DNA of 64,000 nucleotides from an uncultured Dorea sp. (GCA_910579015.1 CAJTRO010000004.1:66996-130995), one strand, 5' to 3'; shown: positions 52,390-60,994, numbered from the stretch's first letter. A program made the numbers and translations. Notes: generated from the letters alone by a model not told the origin.

Positions 52390-54417
52390 ATGAAAGCAAA
52401 ATTCACCCAGATATTATACGGCGGAGACTACAACCCGGAACAATGGCCAAGGGAGATCTGGCAGCAGGACATGGAGTTGTTTGACGAAGCCGGCATCAAC
52501 AGCGCCACCATCAACGTATTTTCATGGGCAAAGCTCCAGCCGTCAGAGGAGGTCTATGATTTCAGCGAGCTTGATGACATTGTTGACATGCTGACGAAGG
52601 CAGGGAAGCAGATTGTGCTTGCAACCTCTACGGCGGCGCTTCCGGCATGGATGGTGAAGCGGTATCCAGAAGTGGCAAGGACAGACTATGGGGGGAGGCA
52701 TCACAAGTTCGGCCAACGGCACAATGCATGTCCCAACAGCCCAGTCTACCGCCATTTTGCAAAGGAACTGGCGTCAAGGCTCGCCGAGCGTTACGGAAAG
52801 AATGATAACGTGGTATGCTGGCATGTGAACAATGAATATGGCGGGGAATGTTACTGTGAGAATTGTGAGAAGGCATTCCGTGTCTGGCTCAAGAGGAAAT
52901 ATAAGACGATAGAGGCGCTGAATAAGGCATGGAATCTGTCGTTCTGGGGGCATACCATCTATGACTGGGACGAGGTTGTACTGCCCAATGCCCTTGGGGA
53001 AGGACTTGGTTTTCGAGGGGAAGACGAGGACGGGACCGCATTTGCAGGAATATCCATTGATTACAGGCGGTTCAATTCAGACAGCCTCCTCGAGAACTTC
53101 AAGATGGAGAGGGACGCGATACGACAGTATGATAAGGACGCTGCCATTACGACGAACCTGATGGGAACCTTTAAAGGGCTGGATTATTTTAAATGGGCGA
53201 AGGAGATGGACATTGTCTCATGGGATAATTATCCAAGCTATGATACGCCCTGGAGCATGACGGCGATGCGGCACGACCTGATGCGCGGGCTTAAGGCTGA
53301 GCCGTTTATGCTGATGGAACAGACGCCCAGCCAGCAGAACTGGCAGCCCTATAATTCGCTGAAGAAGCCGGGACAGATGCGCGCCCAGAGCTATCAGACT
53401 GTTGCGCACGGGGCAGATACGATCCAGTTCTTCCAGCTTAGAAGGTCGGTGGGAGGCTGTGAGAAGTTCCACGGAGCGGTGATCGAGCATGTGGGAACCG
53501 CTAAGACAAGGGTATTCAGGGAGACGGCAGAGCTTGGTGCAGAGCTTCGCAGTATTGGAGCCTCCATTATCGGCGCGGAAAATGAATCAAAGGCCGGTAT
53601 TATCTTTGACTGGGACAACTACTGGGCGCTGGAGTACACGAGCGGTCCGAATAAAGACCTCAAGTATGTGGATCAGATCTGGCGGTACTATGAATATTTC
53701 TACAATAAGAATATTTCCGTGGATATGATACCTGTGGACGCGGACTTTGGGAAATATGATCTGGTGGCGGCGCCGGTTCTGTATATGGTGAAGGAAGGCG
53801 TGGCAGAGGCCATTGAGAAATATGTTGCTGACGGCGGTACATTTGTGACAGGGTTCATGAGCGGTATCGTGGACCAGTCGGATAACGTGCACCTTGGAGG
53901 CTATCCGGGACCGCTTCGGAAGCTTGCGGGCATATGGGCTGAGGAGATTGACGCACTGGCGCCCGAACAGAGTAACGAGATTGTTTTCGGGGACGGAACA
54001 CGGAAGCAGTGCAGGATGCTCTGCGACATTCTCCATCTGGAAGGTGCAGAAGAGATTGCGCAGTATGGAGATGATTTCTACGCGGGGACACCGGTTGTCA
54101 CGAAGAATGCTTTTGGCAGGGGATGTACGTATTACGTCGGAACGGTGCCGGAGAGAGACGGACTTGCGAAGCTCCTTGATATGGTCTGTGATGAAGCAGG
54201 AGTCAGGCCGGTCATTGCAGAGGAGACGGAACTCGAAGTAACAAGAAGAGTGACAGAGACGCAGGAAATCTACTTTATCATGAACTTTAAGGATCAGGAG
54301 CTTGCGCTTCCGGGCGTATTTGCGGGGAAGACGGACATCCTGACGGGCAGAGTACTGACAGCGGACGAACAGCTTAAGAAATACGAGGTGCGTGTTGTGA
54401 GCGTTCCAAGGGCATAG
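52390..54417 (+). CDS. Beta-galactosidase, GH42 family
   Basis: Cytosolic retaining beta-galactosidase, 675 residues, likely for galacto-oligosaccharides or arabinogalactan fragments. It starts with the family marker ILYGGDYNPEQWP. The acid/base Glu is in WHVNNEYGGEC near 146 and the nucleophile Glu in FMLMEQTPSQQN near 311. Cys residues in GECYCENCEKAF near 150 are the GH42 zinc site. A trimerisation domain and a C-terminal beta domain follow. There is no signal peptide. A TATAAT box at 52333 and GGAAGGGGAC lie upstream. It stands alone; no transporter adjoins it. Confidence 0.96.
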   Translation: MKAKFTQILYGGDYNPEQWPREIWQQDMELFDEAGINSATINVFSWAKLQPSEEVYDFSELDDIVDMLTKAGKQIVLATSTAALPAWMVKRYPEVARTDYGGRHHKFGQRHNACPNSPVYRHFAKELASRLAERYGKNDNVVCWHVNNEYGGECYCENCEKAFRVWLKRKYKTIEALNKAWNLSFWGHTIYDWDEVVLPNALGEGLGFRGEDEDGTAFAGISIDYRRFNSDSLLENFKMERDAIRQYDKDAAITTNLMGTFKGLDYFKWAKEMDIVSWDNYPSYDTPWSMTAMRHDLMRGLKAEPFMLMEQTPSQQNWQPYNSLKKPGQMRAQSYQTVAHGADTIQFFQLRRSVGGCEKFHGAVIEHVGTAKTRVFRETAELGAELRSIGASIIGAENESKAGIIFDWDNYWALEYTSGPNKDLKYVDQIWRYYEYFYNKNISVDMIPVDADFGKYDLVAAPVLYMVKEGVAEAIEKYVADGGTFVTGFMSGIVDQSDNVHLGGYPGPLRKLAGIWAEEIDALAPEQSNEIVFGDGTRKQCRMLCDILHLEGAEEIAQYGDDFYAGTPVVTKNAFGRGCTYYVGTVPERDGLAKLLDMVCDEAGVRPVIAEETELEVTRRVTETQEIYFIMNFKDQELALPGVFAGKTDILTGRVLTADEQLKKYEVRVVSVPRA

Positions 54418-54488
54418 ACCGTAACAATAACGTCTGTTTCAGTATGGATGTCAAAGGCCGGCGGATAAGGAAGGATCGATCATGGAGA

Positions 54489-54525
54489 GGGAATGTTTTA
54501 TGCTGAGGCAGGACGTTCCCTTTTT
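54489..54525 (+). terminator. Terminator after the GH42 gene
   Basis: GGGAATGT at 54489-54496 pairs with ACGTTCCC at 54513-54520 (one G-T pair), then five T residues. Confidence 0.78.
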
Positions 54526-54671
54526 AGATTGGTGAGGAAATGTGCGGGCTGCAAAGTAAATTTGCGGAAATTCAAAGGCATTTTGCTGGCTAAATCGACC
54601 GATATATATTACACTGTAAGAGCCTTCTTCGATGGGATTTAACCCAAAAGGGGCGGGAAAGGAGCAGGAAA

Positions 54672-55130
54672 ATGCTTGGAGAAAAATTGGCGGCGCTCCG
54701 CAAACGATCTGGTTACAGCCAGCAGGAGCTTGCCGAGAAGTTGTCAGTCACAAGACAGACCATATCTAACTGGGAATGTGGCCAGGGCGCCCCGGCGCTT
54801 GATAAAGCTGTCGAGCTTGCGAAGATATACCAGATCAGCCTGGACGATCTTGCAGGCGAGCAGGTAGAGGTGGTGGTAAAGGAGAAACGGGAATCACAGG
54901 CAAGAGTGCTTAAGCGCCTTGTGGGGAAATATGTGAAGATTGAAGATTCTGATGCGACGCTGTTGATCGAACAGCAGGGGAAAGTAAAGGTGCTGGAAGT
55001 GTCAAAGGACTGGATACGGGTGGAATATACCAGATTAAAAGAGGGGAGCTTTACAAAGAAGGAAACGGTGGTCAAGCTGATTGATATCAACGCAGTAGAA
55101 GGTTTCGAGATTGAGGAGGAAGATGAATGA
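54672..55130 (+). CDS. XRE-family regulator with a C-terminal small barrel-like domain
   Basis: A 152-residue DNA-binding protein. The N-terminal Cro/CI-type HTH is LRKRSGYSQQELAEKLSVTRQTISNWECG near 10-38. The C-terminal part (KRLVGKYVKIEDSDATLLIEQ..VKVLEVSKDWIRVEY) alternates strands in a pattern that suggests a small SH3- or Sm-like barrel; this is inference. AAAGGAGCAGG lies upstream. Its stop overlaps the ATG of the small membrane protein gene, so the two are translationally coupled. Confidence 0.88.
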   Translation: MLGEKLAALRKRSGYSQQELAEKLSVTRQTISNWECGQGAPALDKAVELAKIYQISLDDLAGEQVEVVVKEKRESQARVLKRLVGKYVKIEDSDATLLIEQQGKVKVLEVSKDWIRVEYTRLKEGSFTKKETVVKLIDINAVEGFEIEEEDE

Positions 55131-55429
55131 ACGTCGTCATAATTATTCTTTTGATCTATATTATCTACGAAATAAAGAAGAACCAGGGGACGAAGGAAGA
55201 ACCGGAGTGTTCATTCCAGGATATTCTTCCGGAATTTGTCGGAAAAACATGTGAGATCACATTGAAAGAACCGTTGATGATGATTGACGCAGTATGCTCA
55301 GTGAAAGGGACGCTGGCAGACGTGGATGACGAGTGGGTGGTGATGGAGACCTGGAAGAGGAAGAAGAAAAATACGAAGATATTCCGAATTAAGAATATCA
55401 GCGGTATCAATGATTTATCAGATACGTAG
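55127..55429 (+). CDS. Small membrane protein coupled to the XRE regulator
   Basis: A 100-residue protein with one N-terminal membrane helix (VVIIILLIYIIYEI) and a cytosolic domain of about 75 residues. That domain (LPEFVGKTCEITLKEPLMMI...VKGTLADVDDEWVVMETWKRKKKNTKIFRI) reads like an Sm-like strand pattern and resembles the C-terminal domain of its partner. I do not recognise the family. The overlap and matching domains suggest that this protein holds the regulator at the membrane or controls it. Confidence 0.75.
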   Translation: MNVVIIILLIYIIYEIKKNQGTKEEPECSFQDILPEFVGKTCEITLKEPLMMIDAVCSVKGTLADVDDEWVVMETWKRKKKNTKIFRIKNISGINDLSDT

Positions 55430-55522
55430 AGGGGACTTTTTTCGGCAGAGAGGTGTTGGTGTCATAAAATCTGAGTGAATAAGTTGTCTGAAAAGTTCTT
55501 TTGTACTGTTTGATTATCTTTC

Positions 55523-55648
55523 TCCAAATGCCGGAAGAAGCTGTCAGAAAATGCTTTGTTTCTACAACATATACAGTCTTTACTTGTAGGAAGATGGATA
55601 TAGTGTATGAAAATGCTGTTTTCAGATAACTCCTTTCCGGCATTTGGA
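55523..55648. repeat. Inverted repeat in the intergenic region
   Basis: TCCAAATGCCGGA at 55523-55535 and its exact complement at 55636-55648. Imperfect pairing continues inward (CTGTCAGAAAATGC against GCTGTTTTCAGAT). The spacing and size are like a small non-autonomous element or a decayed insertion. The remaining 290-base gap holds no credible gene. Confidence 0.6.
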
Positions 55649-55719
55649 TAAAATTCATTATGGCAGTCCAGAGAACTTGCACACATATTTTGATAATTCT
55701 ATATGTACCGCGTTATATT

Positions 55720-56259
55720 TTAGTAATTCTCAGCCTTGATCTGGAAATAGGACTGTGGATGTGCGCATACCGGACATTCCTCGGGCGCATTCTTGCCAAC
55801 CGTAATGTGTCCGCAGTTGGAGCACTGCCAGATGCGGTCTCCGTCTCTGGAGAATACAAGTCCGTCTTCAATGTTAGCAAGGAGCTTGCGGTATCTCTCT
55901 TCGTGCTCCTTCTCGATCTTTCCGACTTCCTCAAACAGAGCGGCAATATCTTCAAAACCTTCTTCCCTTGCATCTTTTGCAAATGCGGCATACATATCTG
56001 TCCACTCGTAATTCTCGCCATCTGCCGCGTCTTTCAGATTCTCGATGGTGGACGGTACTGCACCGCCGTGGAGAAGCTTGAACCAGATCTTGGCGTGCTC
56101 CTTCTCATTAGCGGCAGTCTCTTCGAAAATATTGGCAATCTGAACATAGCCGTCCTTTTTCGCCTTGGATGCATAGTAGCTGTACTTATTCCTTGCCTGT
56201 GATTCTCCTGCAAATGCTGTCTGCAAGTTTGCCTCTGTCTTACTTCCCTTTAATTCCAT
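55720..56259 (-). CDS. rbr: Rubrerythrin
   Basis: Cytosolic diiron peroxidase that removes hydrogen peroxide in anaerobes, 179 residues. The ferritin-like domain carries the iron ligands in FAGESQARNKYSYYA near 17, EETAANEKEHAKIW near 48 and a second EEVGKIEKEHEERY near 122. The C-terminal rubredoxin-like domain has Cys-x-x-Cys pairs in WQCSNCGHI and CPVCAHPQSYF near 146-172. The start at 56259 has AGGAGG eight bases upstream. It is divergent from the secreted protein gene at 56418. Confidence 0.96.
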   Translation of the reverse strand: MELKGSKTEANLQTAFAGESQARNKYSYYASKAKKDGYVQIANIFEETAANEKEHAKIWFKLLHGGAVPSTIENLKDAADGENYEWTDMYAAFAKDAREEGFEDIAALFEEVGKIEKEHEERYRKLLANIEDGLVFSRDGDRIWQCSNCGHITVGKNAPEECPVCAHPQSYFQIKAENY

Positions 56260-56283
56260 TGTCATTTCCTCCTGTATACTATT

Positions 56284-56311
56284 ATTATAACATGTATTTT
56301 CCGGATTGCAA
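56284..56311 (-). promoter_or_regulatory. Promoter of the rubrerythrin gene
   Basis: On the minus strand TTGCAA (56311-56306), 16-base spacer, TATAAT (56289-56284). Confidence 0.72.
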
Positions 56312-56345
56312 GTATTTTTTCTTTTTAGAAAAAAGATGCAAGGTT

Positions 56346-56374
56346 TTGTCATGTTCAATCGTATTCTATATACA
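56346..56374 (+). promoter_or_regulatory. Promoter of the secreted Ca-box protein gene
   Basis: TTGTCA at 56346-56351, a 17-base spacer and TATACA at 56369-56374, about 45 bases before ATG 56418. Confidence 0.6.
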
Positions 56375-56417
56375 ATAGAAAATAAATAAATGATCAATTT
56401 ACGGAGGTTATAAATCA

Positions 56418-57077
56418 ATGAAAAAATTAGCGGTATTAGGAGTTGCAGGAGTATTATCACTGGCGATGGGAACATCTGTATTTGCGGCAGATTCTTCAAG
56501 CGGATATGCATGTGCCATGATCGGCCATCACAGGAATCACAGCGGTTACATCAATTCTCTGCTCTATGCGAAGGATTACTGCGATAACTATGTTATGTCA
56601 GCCGGCGTATTAAAGTCTGTCGAGCCTTGCGCGGCAGTATACCCGGAAGAACGTGTTCTGGCAGATCAGGTTTGCCAGAATGCCGGAGTATGTGTGCAGG
56701 GATGCGCCGGGGGATACGTGGATGCAGATGGGAACGGTATATGCGATAACTGCGAGGCGGCAGGGTATCACGGATATTGTGACAATTTTGTAGATGCAGA
56801 TGGAAATGGTGTATGCGATAACTTGAATAATGGATATTATTGTGGTAATGTAAATGGAAGTGGATACGGGAACGGCGGTAATTATGGGGCTGGGAACGAG
56901 AACGGCGGCAGTTATGGGACTGGAAACGGCGGCTATGATTCTGACAGCGGAAACGAATATGAAGCCGGCGGCGGATATGGAACCGGCAATGGAACTGGCA
57001 GCGGATATGGCGGCAATGGCGGACATCATAATGGCGGACATCATTCTGGCGGATATGGCAGAGGATGCCGTCGTTAA
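56418..57077 (+). CDS. Secreted protein with DADGNG calcium-type boxes and a Gly/Asn/His tail
   Basis: A 219-residue exported protein. The signal peptide is LAVLGVAGVLSLAMGTSVFA, cleaved near 24. Two copies of a Cys-bearing box, VDADGNG(I/V)CDN, lie near 101-111 and 121-131; the Asp spacing is that of calcium-binding loops. From residue 140 the chain is Gly/Asn/Tyr-rich with repeats around YGNGGNYG and GGHHNGGHHSGG, ending in CRR. No anchor is seen. GGAGGTTATAAATC precedes the ATG. Just downstream is an ECF sigma/RsgI-like pair whose anti-sigma protein has a similar Gly/Asn/His tail. Function is unknown. Confidence 0.75.
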   Translation: MKKLAVLGVAGVLSLAMGTSVFAADSSSGYACAMIGHHRNHSGYINSLLYAKDYCDNYVMSAGVLKSVEPCAAVYPEERVLADQVCQNAGVCVQGCAGGYVDADGNGICDNCEAAGYHGYCDNFVDADGNGVCDNLNNGYYCGNVNGSGYGNGGNYGAGNENGGSYGTGNGGYDSDSGNEYEAGGGYGTGNGTGSGYGGNGGHHNGGHHSGGYGRGCRR

Positions 57078-57173
57078 GCCATCTTTGTTCAGGCGGCCCG
57101 GCATATGTGAAATCATATCTGTTTAGAAGCGAGAAGCGGTTTCTTGGCAGGGCGGATCAGGAGAGGATAGACA

Positions 57174-57211
57174 GGGACTGTCGGAAGATGTTCACATTTT
57201 CCAACAGTCCC
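57174..57211 (+). terminator. Imperfect hairpin before the sigma factor gene
   Basis: 57174-57190 pairs with 57195-57211 with one mismatch and one G-T pair, but only a weak T tail follows. It may be a terminator or an attenuator in the sigma leader. Confidence 0.5.
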
Positions 57212-57241
57212 TTATGGTGTTTGAAGGAAAGGGATTAAGAG

Positions 57242-57727
57242 ATGCGGAGCGAAGCAGAGGTGAACCGCGTAGTAGACGAATATGCGGATATGATCAAGAG
57301 AGTCTGCTTTTATCATCTGAAAAATGAGGCGGATACGGAAGATGTGTTTCAGAATGTCTTCTTAAAGTACATGTTATATGAAGGGCAGTTTGCAGACCGG
57401 GAGCATGAGAAAGCCTGGCTGCTTCGTGTAGCCATCAATGCCTGTAAGGATTATCTGAAGAATTTCTTCCGGCGGTCGGTCGTCTCCTTTGAGGTGCTAA
57501 GAGAGGTGGAGGCAGATGAGCAGGAGGATCACAGGGAGGTACTGGCGGCAGTTCTGGCTCTTCCGGGCAAGTACAAGGATGTGATCTATCTGCATTATTA
57601 TGAGGGTTACTCGGCGGGGGAGATCGGAAAGATCCTTGGAAAGAAGGAAAATACCGTCTATTCACTGCTTTCGAGGGGACGGGGGATGTTGAAAGAGATG
57701 TTGGGAGGTGATGGGATTGACGAATAA
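57242..57727 (+). CDS. ECF-type sigma factor
   Basis: A 161-residue sigma-70 family factor. Region 2 is EADTEDVFQNVFLKYMLYEGQF near 36-57 and region 4 ends in YYEGYSAGEIGKILGKKENTVYSLLSRGRGML near 121-152. AAGGAAAGGG stands before ATG 57242. The next gene, an RsgI-like membrane protein, starts within its last codons, the usual arrangement for an ECF factor and its anti-sigma. Confidence 0.92.
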   Translation: MRSEAEVNRVVDEYADMIKRVCFYHLKNEADTEDVFQNVFLKYMLYEGQFADREHEKAWLLRVAINACKDYLKNFFRRSVVSFEVLREVEADEQEDHREVLAAVLALPGKYKDVIYLHYYEGYSAGEIGKILGKKENTVYSLLSRGRGMLKEMLGGDGIDE

Positions 57728-58652
57728 GATTTATAACGCATTTGACAAGATTAAGGCAGATGACTATCAGAAAGAATCGACAAAGCAGTATTTAAGTAAA
57801 AAGTACAGGGAAGGTCTTCGCATGAACCATCATCGGACTATGAAATATGCTGTTTCCGTTGTCTGTACGATGCTGTTTCTGGTGATTGGAGGCGTTGGCT
57901 TCGCCTGGATGCGGACGCCGGTTTCCTATGTAAGCATAGACGTCAATCCGTCCATTGAGCTGGGGCTGAACCGTTTTGACCGGGTGGTGTCTGTGGAAGC
58001 ATATAACGCAGAAGGGGAGGCGATTTTGAGCGGATTACCTCTGAAATGGAAGAAATATACGGAGGCGATTGACGCGGTGATTGAATGCGAGGAGATGCGG
58101 ACATACCTGACGGATGCGTCCGATCTTGTGTTGACGGTGGTGGCCGATTCGGCGCGTGAAGCGAAACTTACAGAAGGCGTGAAAGCTTGTACCAGCCATA
58201 TAGAGAGGGGATGCCACAATACGCAGGCAGATATCAATATGGTGCCGCAGGCGCACGAAAGCGGATTGTCCTGCGGGAAATATAACGCCTGGCTTCAGCT
58301 TCTTCAGTATGACAGCACCATTACGATTGATGCGTGCAGAGAGATGACCATGGCGCAGATACAGGAGATGCTTAGGGCGTATGAAGCGGGTGATGGAAAC
58401 GGAGGAACTGACGGAAGTACAGAGAACGCCGGAAATGAAGGGAATGCGGGGAACGCTGGAAGCAACGGGAACAATGGAAATACCGGAACGGGAGTAACTG
58501 ACGGGAACAATGGAAATACCGGAAACACCGGAACGGCAGTAAACGACGGGAACAGTGGAGACGCCGGAAATTGCGGGAATGGCTATGGAAACGGGAATGG
58601 TCCGCAGTCAGGCCAGGGGCGGCATCATCACAAGGGAGGCTCGCACGAATAA
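57717..58652 (+). CDS. RsgI-like membrane anti-sigma factor
   Basis: A 311-residue single-pass protein. Its N-terminal 42 residues are cytosolic, a membrane helix is near 45-65 (YAVSVVCTMLFLVIGGVGFAW), then an outside RsgI-like middle domain: YVSIDVNPSIELGLNRFDRVVSVEA near 72-96 is the hallmark. The last 75 residues are Gly/Asn/Thr repeats (GNNGNTGNTG type) ending in HHHKGGSHE. RsgI proteins of cellulolytic Clostridia sense polysaccharide with C-terminal binding modules; here the tail is low-complexity instead. TTG 57717 has GGGAGGTG correctly spaced; GTG 57708 overlaps that site. Confidence 0.87.
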   Translation: MTNKIYNAFDKIKADDYQKESTKQYLSKKYREGLRMNHHRTMKYAVSVVCTMLFLVIGGVGFAWMRTPVSYVSIDVNPSIELGLNRFDRVVSVEAYNAEGEAILSGLPLKWKKYTEAIDAVIECEEMRTYLTDASDLVLTVVADSAREAKLTEGVKACTSHIERGCHNTQADINMVPQAHESGLSCGKYNAWLQLLQYDSTITIDACREMTMAQIQEMLRAYEAGDGNGGTDGSTENAGNEGNAGNAGSNGNNGNTGTGVTDGNNGNTGNTGTAVNDGNSGDAGNCGNGYGNGNGPQSGQGRHHHKGGSHE

Positions 58653-58679
58653 GATTTATTGTACTTGGAGAAGGAAAAC

Positions 58680-60065
58680 GTGACAAAAGACAACACATTC
58701 TACCGAAATTTCTTTTCAATATATATCGCGCTGGTTTTGCAGAATGTGATAACCCTGAGTGTGAACCTGGCGGATAACATCATGCTGGGGGCATATGGCG
58801 AGAACGCCCTTGCGGGCGTGGCGGCAGTGAACCAGATACAGTTCGTATATCAGCAATTGCTCATGGCGCTGGGCGAGGGGCTCGTGATCCTGGGAAGTCA
58901 GTACTGGGGAAGGGGACAGACAGAACCGCTCAAGAAGATTGCGGTGTCGGCGATGCACGCGGCGCTGGTGATCGCGGTACTGTTGTTCATCCTTGCCAGT
59001 GCATTTCCGGAAAGAGCGGTCGGAGTCTTTACGACAGACCGGCAGATTATCGGAGAAGGGGTAAAGTATCTCGGCATAATACGGTTTACTTACCTCTTTT
59101 TTGCCGTGACACAGCTTCTCCTTGCGTTGCTTCGAAGCATGGAGACGGTGAAGATTGCTTTTTGCCTGTCAATCCTTACGTTCTTTGTGAACTGCGGTAT
59201 CAATTATGTGCTGATATTCGGGAATTTCGGCGCGCCGCGGTTAGGTGTGGAGGGCGCCGCCATCGGGACGCTGACGGCGCGGGTGATGGAGTGCTGTGTG
59301 CTGATCTTCTACATATATATGTTGACGAAGAAGCCTGAAAGACATCATTCCGAAAAAAATACTCCGTCAAAGCTCGGGATCTGTTTCAGGGATTATCTGC
59401 ATTTTGACAAGGTACTTGCCAGAGACTATTTCCGGATCACGGCGCCGATGCTTCTGGTCCAGGGCTTGTGGGGGCTTAACACCGCGCTTCAGACGGTGAT
59501 ACTCGGCCATATGACTGCGGCGGCAATTGCGGCGAACAGCGCGGCTTCGACATTGTTTCTGATGGTGAAGTCTACGGCGGTGGGCGCGGCGTCTACAGCG
59601 TCCGTTATCATAGGAAAGACGGTTGGAACGGGGGATATCGCGAAGGTAAAGGAGTATTCGCTCAGGCTTCAGCGGATGTTCATTGTGATCGGCGTGCTGT
59701 CCGGGAGCTTTTTATTCTTTCTCAGGATTCCCGTGCTTGGACTGTACGATCTCAGGCCGGAGACGAAGGAGATGGCGGATGCATTTCTGATAATCTTGAG
59801 CGTGGTATGTGTCGGGATGTCGTATCAGATGCCGACCAATAACGGGATCATCCGGGGAGGCGGAAATGCGCTGTTTGTGGTAAAGATGGATCTGGTCAGC
59901 ATCTGGCTGATCGTGCTCCCGCTGTCTTTTGTGATGGCATTCGTGGTGAAGGCATCGCCTGTCGTGGTTGTATGCTGTCTGAATGCAGACCAGATCTTCA
60001 AGTGTGTGCCTGCATTTCTCATGTCCCATTACGGGAACTGGATTCGGAAATTGACGAGGGATTGA
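58680..60065 (+). CDS. MATE family efflux transporter
   Basis: Sodium- or proton-driven multidrug/toxin exporter, 461 residues with twelve membrane helices in two similar halves. MATE markers are NLADNIMLGAYGENALAGVAAVNQI near 29-53, GAAIGTLTARVMECCVL near 193 and TAAAIAANSAASTLFLMVKS near 278. GTG 58680 follows GGAGAAGG by five bases; an in-frame TTG at 58659 would add seven residues. It lies 27 bases after the anti-sigma gene and may belong to that sigma regulon, which is inference. Confidence 0.9.
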   Translation: MTKDNTFYRNFFSIYIALVLQNVITLSVNLADNIMLGAYGENALAGVAAVNQIQFVYQQLLMALGEGLVILGSQYWGRGQTEPLKKIAVSAMHAALVIAVLLFILASAFPERAVGVFTTDRQIIGEGVKYLGIIRFTYLFFAVTQLLLALLRSMETVKIAFCLSILTFFVNCGINYVLIFGNFGAPRLGVEGAAIGTLTARVMECCVLIFYIYMLTKKPERHHSEKNTPSKLGICFRDYLHFDKVLARDYFRITAPMLLVQGLWGLNTALQTVILGHMTAAAIAANSAASTLFLMVKSTAVGAASTASVIIGKTVGTGDIAKVKEYSLRLQRMFIVIGVLSGSFLFFLRIPVLGLYDLRPETKEMADAFLIILSVVCVGMSYQMPTNNGIIRGGGNALFVVKMDLVSIWLIVLPLSFVMAFVVKASPVVVVCCLNADQIFKCVPAFLMSHYGNWIRKLTRD

Positions 60066-60071
60066 GGGTAT

Positions 60072-60206
60072 TTATACAAATGACTGTATGTAACCGTAAT
60101 CTTCTCCGGTTATTTCGGCGATTCGTTCAGCTCCCCGGCTGGTACGCCCGGTTGTTCTGACGACAAGGCCATAGCCTTTGTATGTACAGGGAAAACAATT
60201 CTTCAT
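60072..60206 (-). CDS. Possible 44-residue small protein or gene remnant
   Basis: A frame beginning MKNCFPCTYKGYGLVVRT and ending YGYIQSFV. It has protein-like composition with a patterned RTTGRTSRGAERIAEITG core, but only a weak ribosome site. It could be a small protein, or the C-terminus of a decayed gene. It is read in the same direction as, and 93 bases after, the thiazoline-carboxylate hydrolase gene, with a strong hairpin between. Confidence 0.35.
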   Translation of the reverse strand: MKNCFPCTYKGYGLVVRTTGRTSRGAERIAEITGEDYGYIQSFV

Positions 60207-60215
60207 GTAATTAAT

Positions 60216-60252
60216 GCGTCCCGCGCCGCAGATTGATCTGTACGCGGGACGC
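60216..60252. other. GC-rich perfect hairpin
   Basis: GCGTCCCGCG at 60216-60225 pairs with CGCGGGACGC at 60243-60252, with an inner CAGAT/ATCTG stem. No T run follows on either strand, so it is not an ordinary intrinsic terminator. It may separate the hydrolase message from the small frame at 60072. Confidence 0.65.
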
Positions 60253-60298
60253 TGTAAGATACGGAAGTCACCAGTTCTTTTTCGTTCACCCGAGTATT

Positions 60299-60994
60299 CT
60301 AAGGATAAATCCCGGCCAGAGCATCCAGATATTCTCTGCCGAAGGTATCGGAAAAATCCTTAAGGGCCAGTTCCACAGCCTTTTCCCCGTCGGCTCCAAG
60401 CGTCTCTATCAGAGTTCTGCTGAGCGTATTCTTAAGGTGCGCCGTGTGGAAATTAAAATCCTTCATACAGGAGGTGCCAAGTTCTTTCTTCTTATCCGCA
60501 AGCTCTTTGACTTCGGCAAGCGTAAGCGGATGTCCCCAGTCGAATTCACAGCGTTCTCCTCCCCAGCTCAGGGCGGCGGCTGTCGGCGTGCATACAAAGT
60601 CAGGATGGAAGCCCTGGTAAACTGCATTGTCAACATTGACACAATAAAGTTTACCATATTCGGTCAGACCGTGCTTTTTCCATGCATCACACCAGGCGCA
60701 TCTGGAGATGTAGGTCTGTAGTGTGGGCTCCGTTCGAAGCTGTCCGAATTCCATCTGCCCGTCGTAATCGGGCGCCCACTCCCCGTAAGCCTGGCTGGTC
60801 ATTGTAGTCAGCTTGTCCCCGCGGGCAAGTGCATTGCCGGCCATACGGCGGCCTCGTTCATTTCCATATACAGTCATGCCGGACAGAATGGCTTCCCGGC
60901 CGGCCTCACCGCAGATTTCGATGGCATGTTTTGCGAGAAACGCGAACAGGATGGCGTGGTGCTCGATCTTACAGCAAACAGGTTCGTTCTTCAT
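60299..60994 (-). CDS. L-2-amino-thiazoline-4-carboxylic acid hydrolase family protein
   Basis: A 231-residue cytosolic protein of the ATC-hydrolase family (PF14196 type), named after the Pseudomonas enzyme that opens 2-amino-thiazoline-4-carboxylate on the way to L-cysteine. The hallmark WKKHGLTEYGKLYCVNVDNAVY lies near 105-126, with GFHPDFVCTPTAAALSWG after it; conserved Cys and His residues are present. AGGGAGAATGAACC precedes the start. Most gut-bacterial members have no tested activity, so the name is by family only. No cysteine-synthesis gene adjoins it. Confidence 0.8.
   Translation of the reverse strand: MKNEPVCCKIEHHAILFAFLAKHAIEICGEAGREAILSGMTVYGNERGRRMAGNALARGDKLTTMTSQAYGEWAPDYDGQMEFGQLRTEPTLQTYISRCAWCDAWKKHGLTEYGKLYCVNVDNAVYQGFHPDFVCTPTAAALSWGGERCEFDWGHPLTLAEVKELADKKKELGTSCMKDFNFHTAHLKNTLSRTLIETLGADGEKAVELALKDFSDTFGREYLDALAGIYP

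Noticed and set aside
55407..55686. Two minus-strand frames of 74-91 codons near the inverted repeat
   Set aside because: No ribosome site or family match; both run through the inverted repeat and look like chance frames.
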